Of a DNA stretch of 64,000 nt, positions 63,749 to 64,000 are shown piece after piece (the first letter of the stretch is position 1; every line of letters starts with the position of its first letter). Both the position numbers and the translations under genes were made by a program. The notes beneath the pieces were generated by a model. That model saw only the letters and a program-made list of their open reading frames with translations, was not told the origin of the DNA and did not search any database. Source of the DNA: Acanthaster planci (taxonomy: Eukaryota > Echinodermata > Asteroidea > Valvatida > Acanthasteridae); NCBI RefSeq assembly GCF_001949145.1, contig NW_019091756.1, positions 3,899-67,898 on the forward strand. The letters run 5' to 3'.

Positions 63749-64000
63749 GCATTACGGTGCAGGTTTTGTATCCCAAGAACTGATGAAGCAAGTCTGAAGT
63801 TCGTCATCCACTGTGTTCCCACAGACTGCAGAGCTTGGCGGATGACCAAAACCAACCTCGCAGTTCAGAAGGTACATGTAGCTGTACAACATTTGAACAT
63901 TTTGAGGAAAGAGTTCCGTAAACGGACACATTTGATATCCCTATGCACATGGCCTACATGTACACCGTATCTGAAGAAAACCTGAATGTTTTCTACAGTA
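63749..64000 (+). pseudogene. Conserved ORF inside repeat A, copy A4 (partial)
   Basis: It reads ALRCRFCIPRTDEASLKFVI, then HCVPTDCRAWRMTKTNLAVQ, then HLNILRKEFRKRT, and leaves the frame shared with A1 and A2 near 63925. It is truncated by the window edge. Family unknown; see the copies at 4777-4382 and 2580-2147. Confidence 0.45.

Larger units (their letters stand above)
62597..64000 (-). repeat. Repeat family A, copy A4 (inverted, runs off the window)
   Basis: It is the reverse complement of about 5440 down to 4405 of copy A2, interrupted by a 350-bp insertion at 63299-63648. The match reaches the last base of the window, so the copy continues beyond it. Confidence 0.88.

Overview
This window looks like nuclear DNA of an invertebrate deuterostome. 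Amphioxus (Branchiostoma) is my best guess, on weak grounds: many short GT-AG introns, abundant acatgtacatgt-type motifs, foldback MITEs, and the style of the receptor kinase. Coding sequence is split into small exons, so almost no long ORF is a gene by itself. I built gene models by matching splice sites and checking that codon phase carried across every intron.

Four genes can be supported. (1) 5969-16759 (+): seven exons encode a secreted 321-residue protein with a fibrinogen-like domain. A recent 317-bp tandem duplication copied the end of its exon 5 into the next intron. (2) 20255-31317 (+): an Ig-type receptor tyrosine kinase with signal peptide, short ectodomain, one transmembrane helix and a kinase domain in seven exons. 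The catalytic loop has decayed: HRD reads LCD, the Mg-binding Asn is Lys, and DFG reads DFR. The Gly-loop, beta3 Lys, alphaC Glu and APE motif remain. An extra A near the end shifts the frame. An N gap at 25089-25665 probably hides the juxtamembrane exon. (3) 36462-34196 (-): a three-exon gene for a small secreted protein of unknown family. (4) 43158-60194 (+): a complete 28-exon ABCC4/MRP4-like ABC exporter of 1371 residues. All exon phases match and both nucleotide-binding domains are intact.

The rest is intron and repeat. A 2.1-2.3 kb repeat (family A) lies in tandem at about 721-5430, the two copies joined by a single N. It returns inverted at 62597-64000. It carries an ORF shared by three copies, a nested 0.4-0.5 kb inverted-repeat element and, in the right-hand copy, a 350-bp element with perfect 20-bp terminal inverted repeats and a 9-bp target duplication. 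Other dispersed elements sit in introns, and there are several minisatellites.

The genes are not an operon and no shared pathway is shown. The secreted fibrinogen-like protein and the receptor are neighbours on the same strand, which is at most a hint. The observation most worth following up is the receptor whose kinase fold is kept while its catalytic loop is lost.
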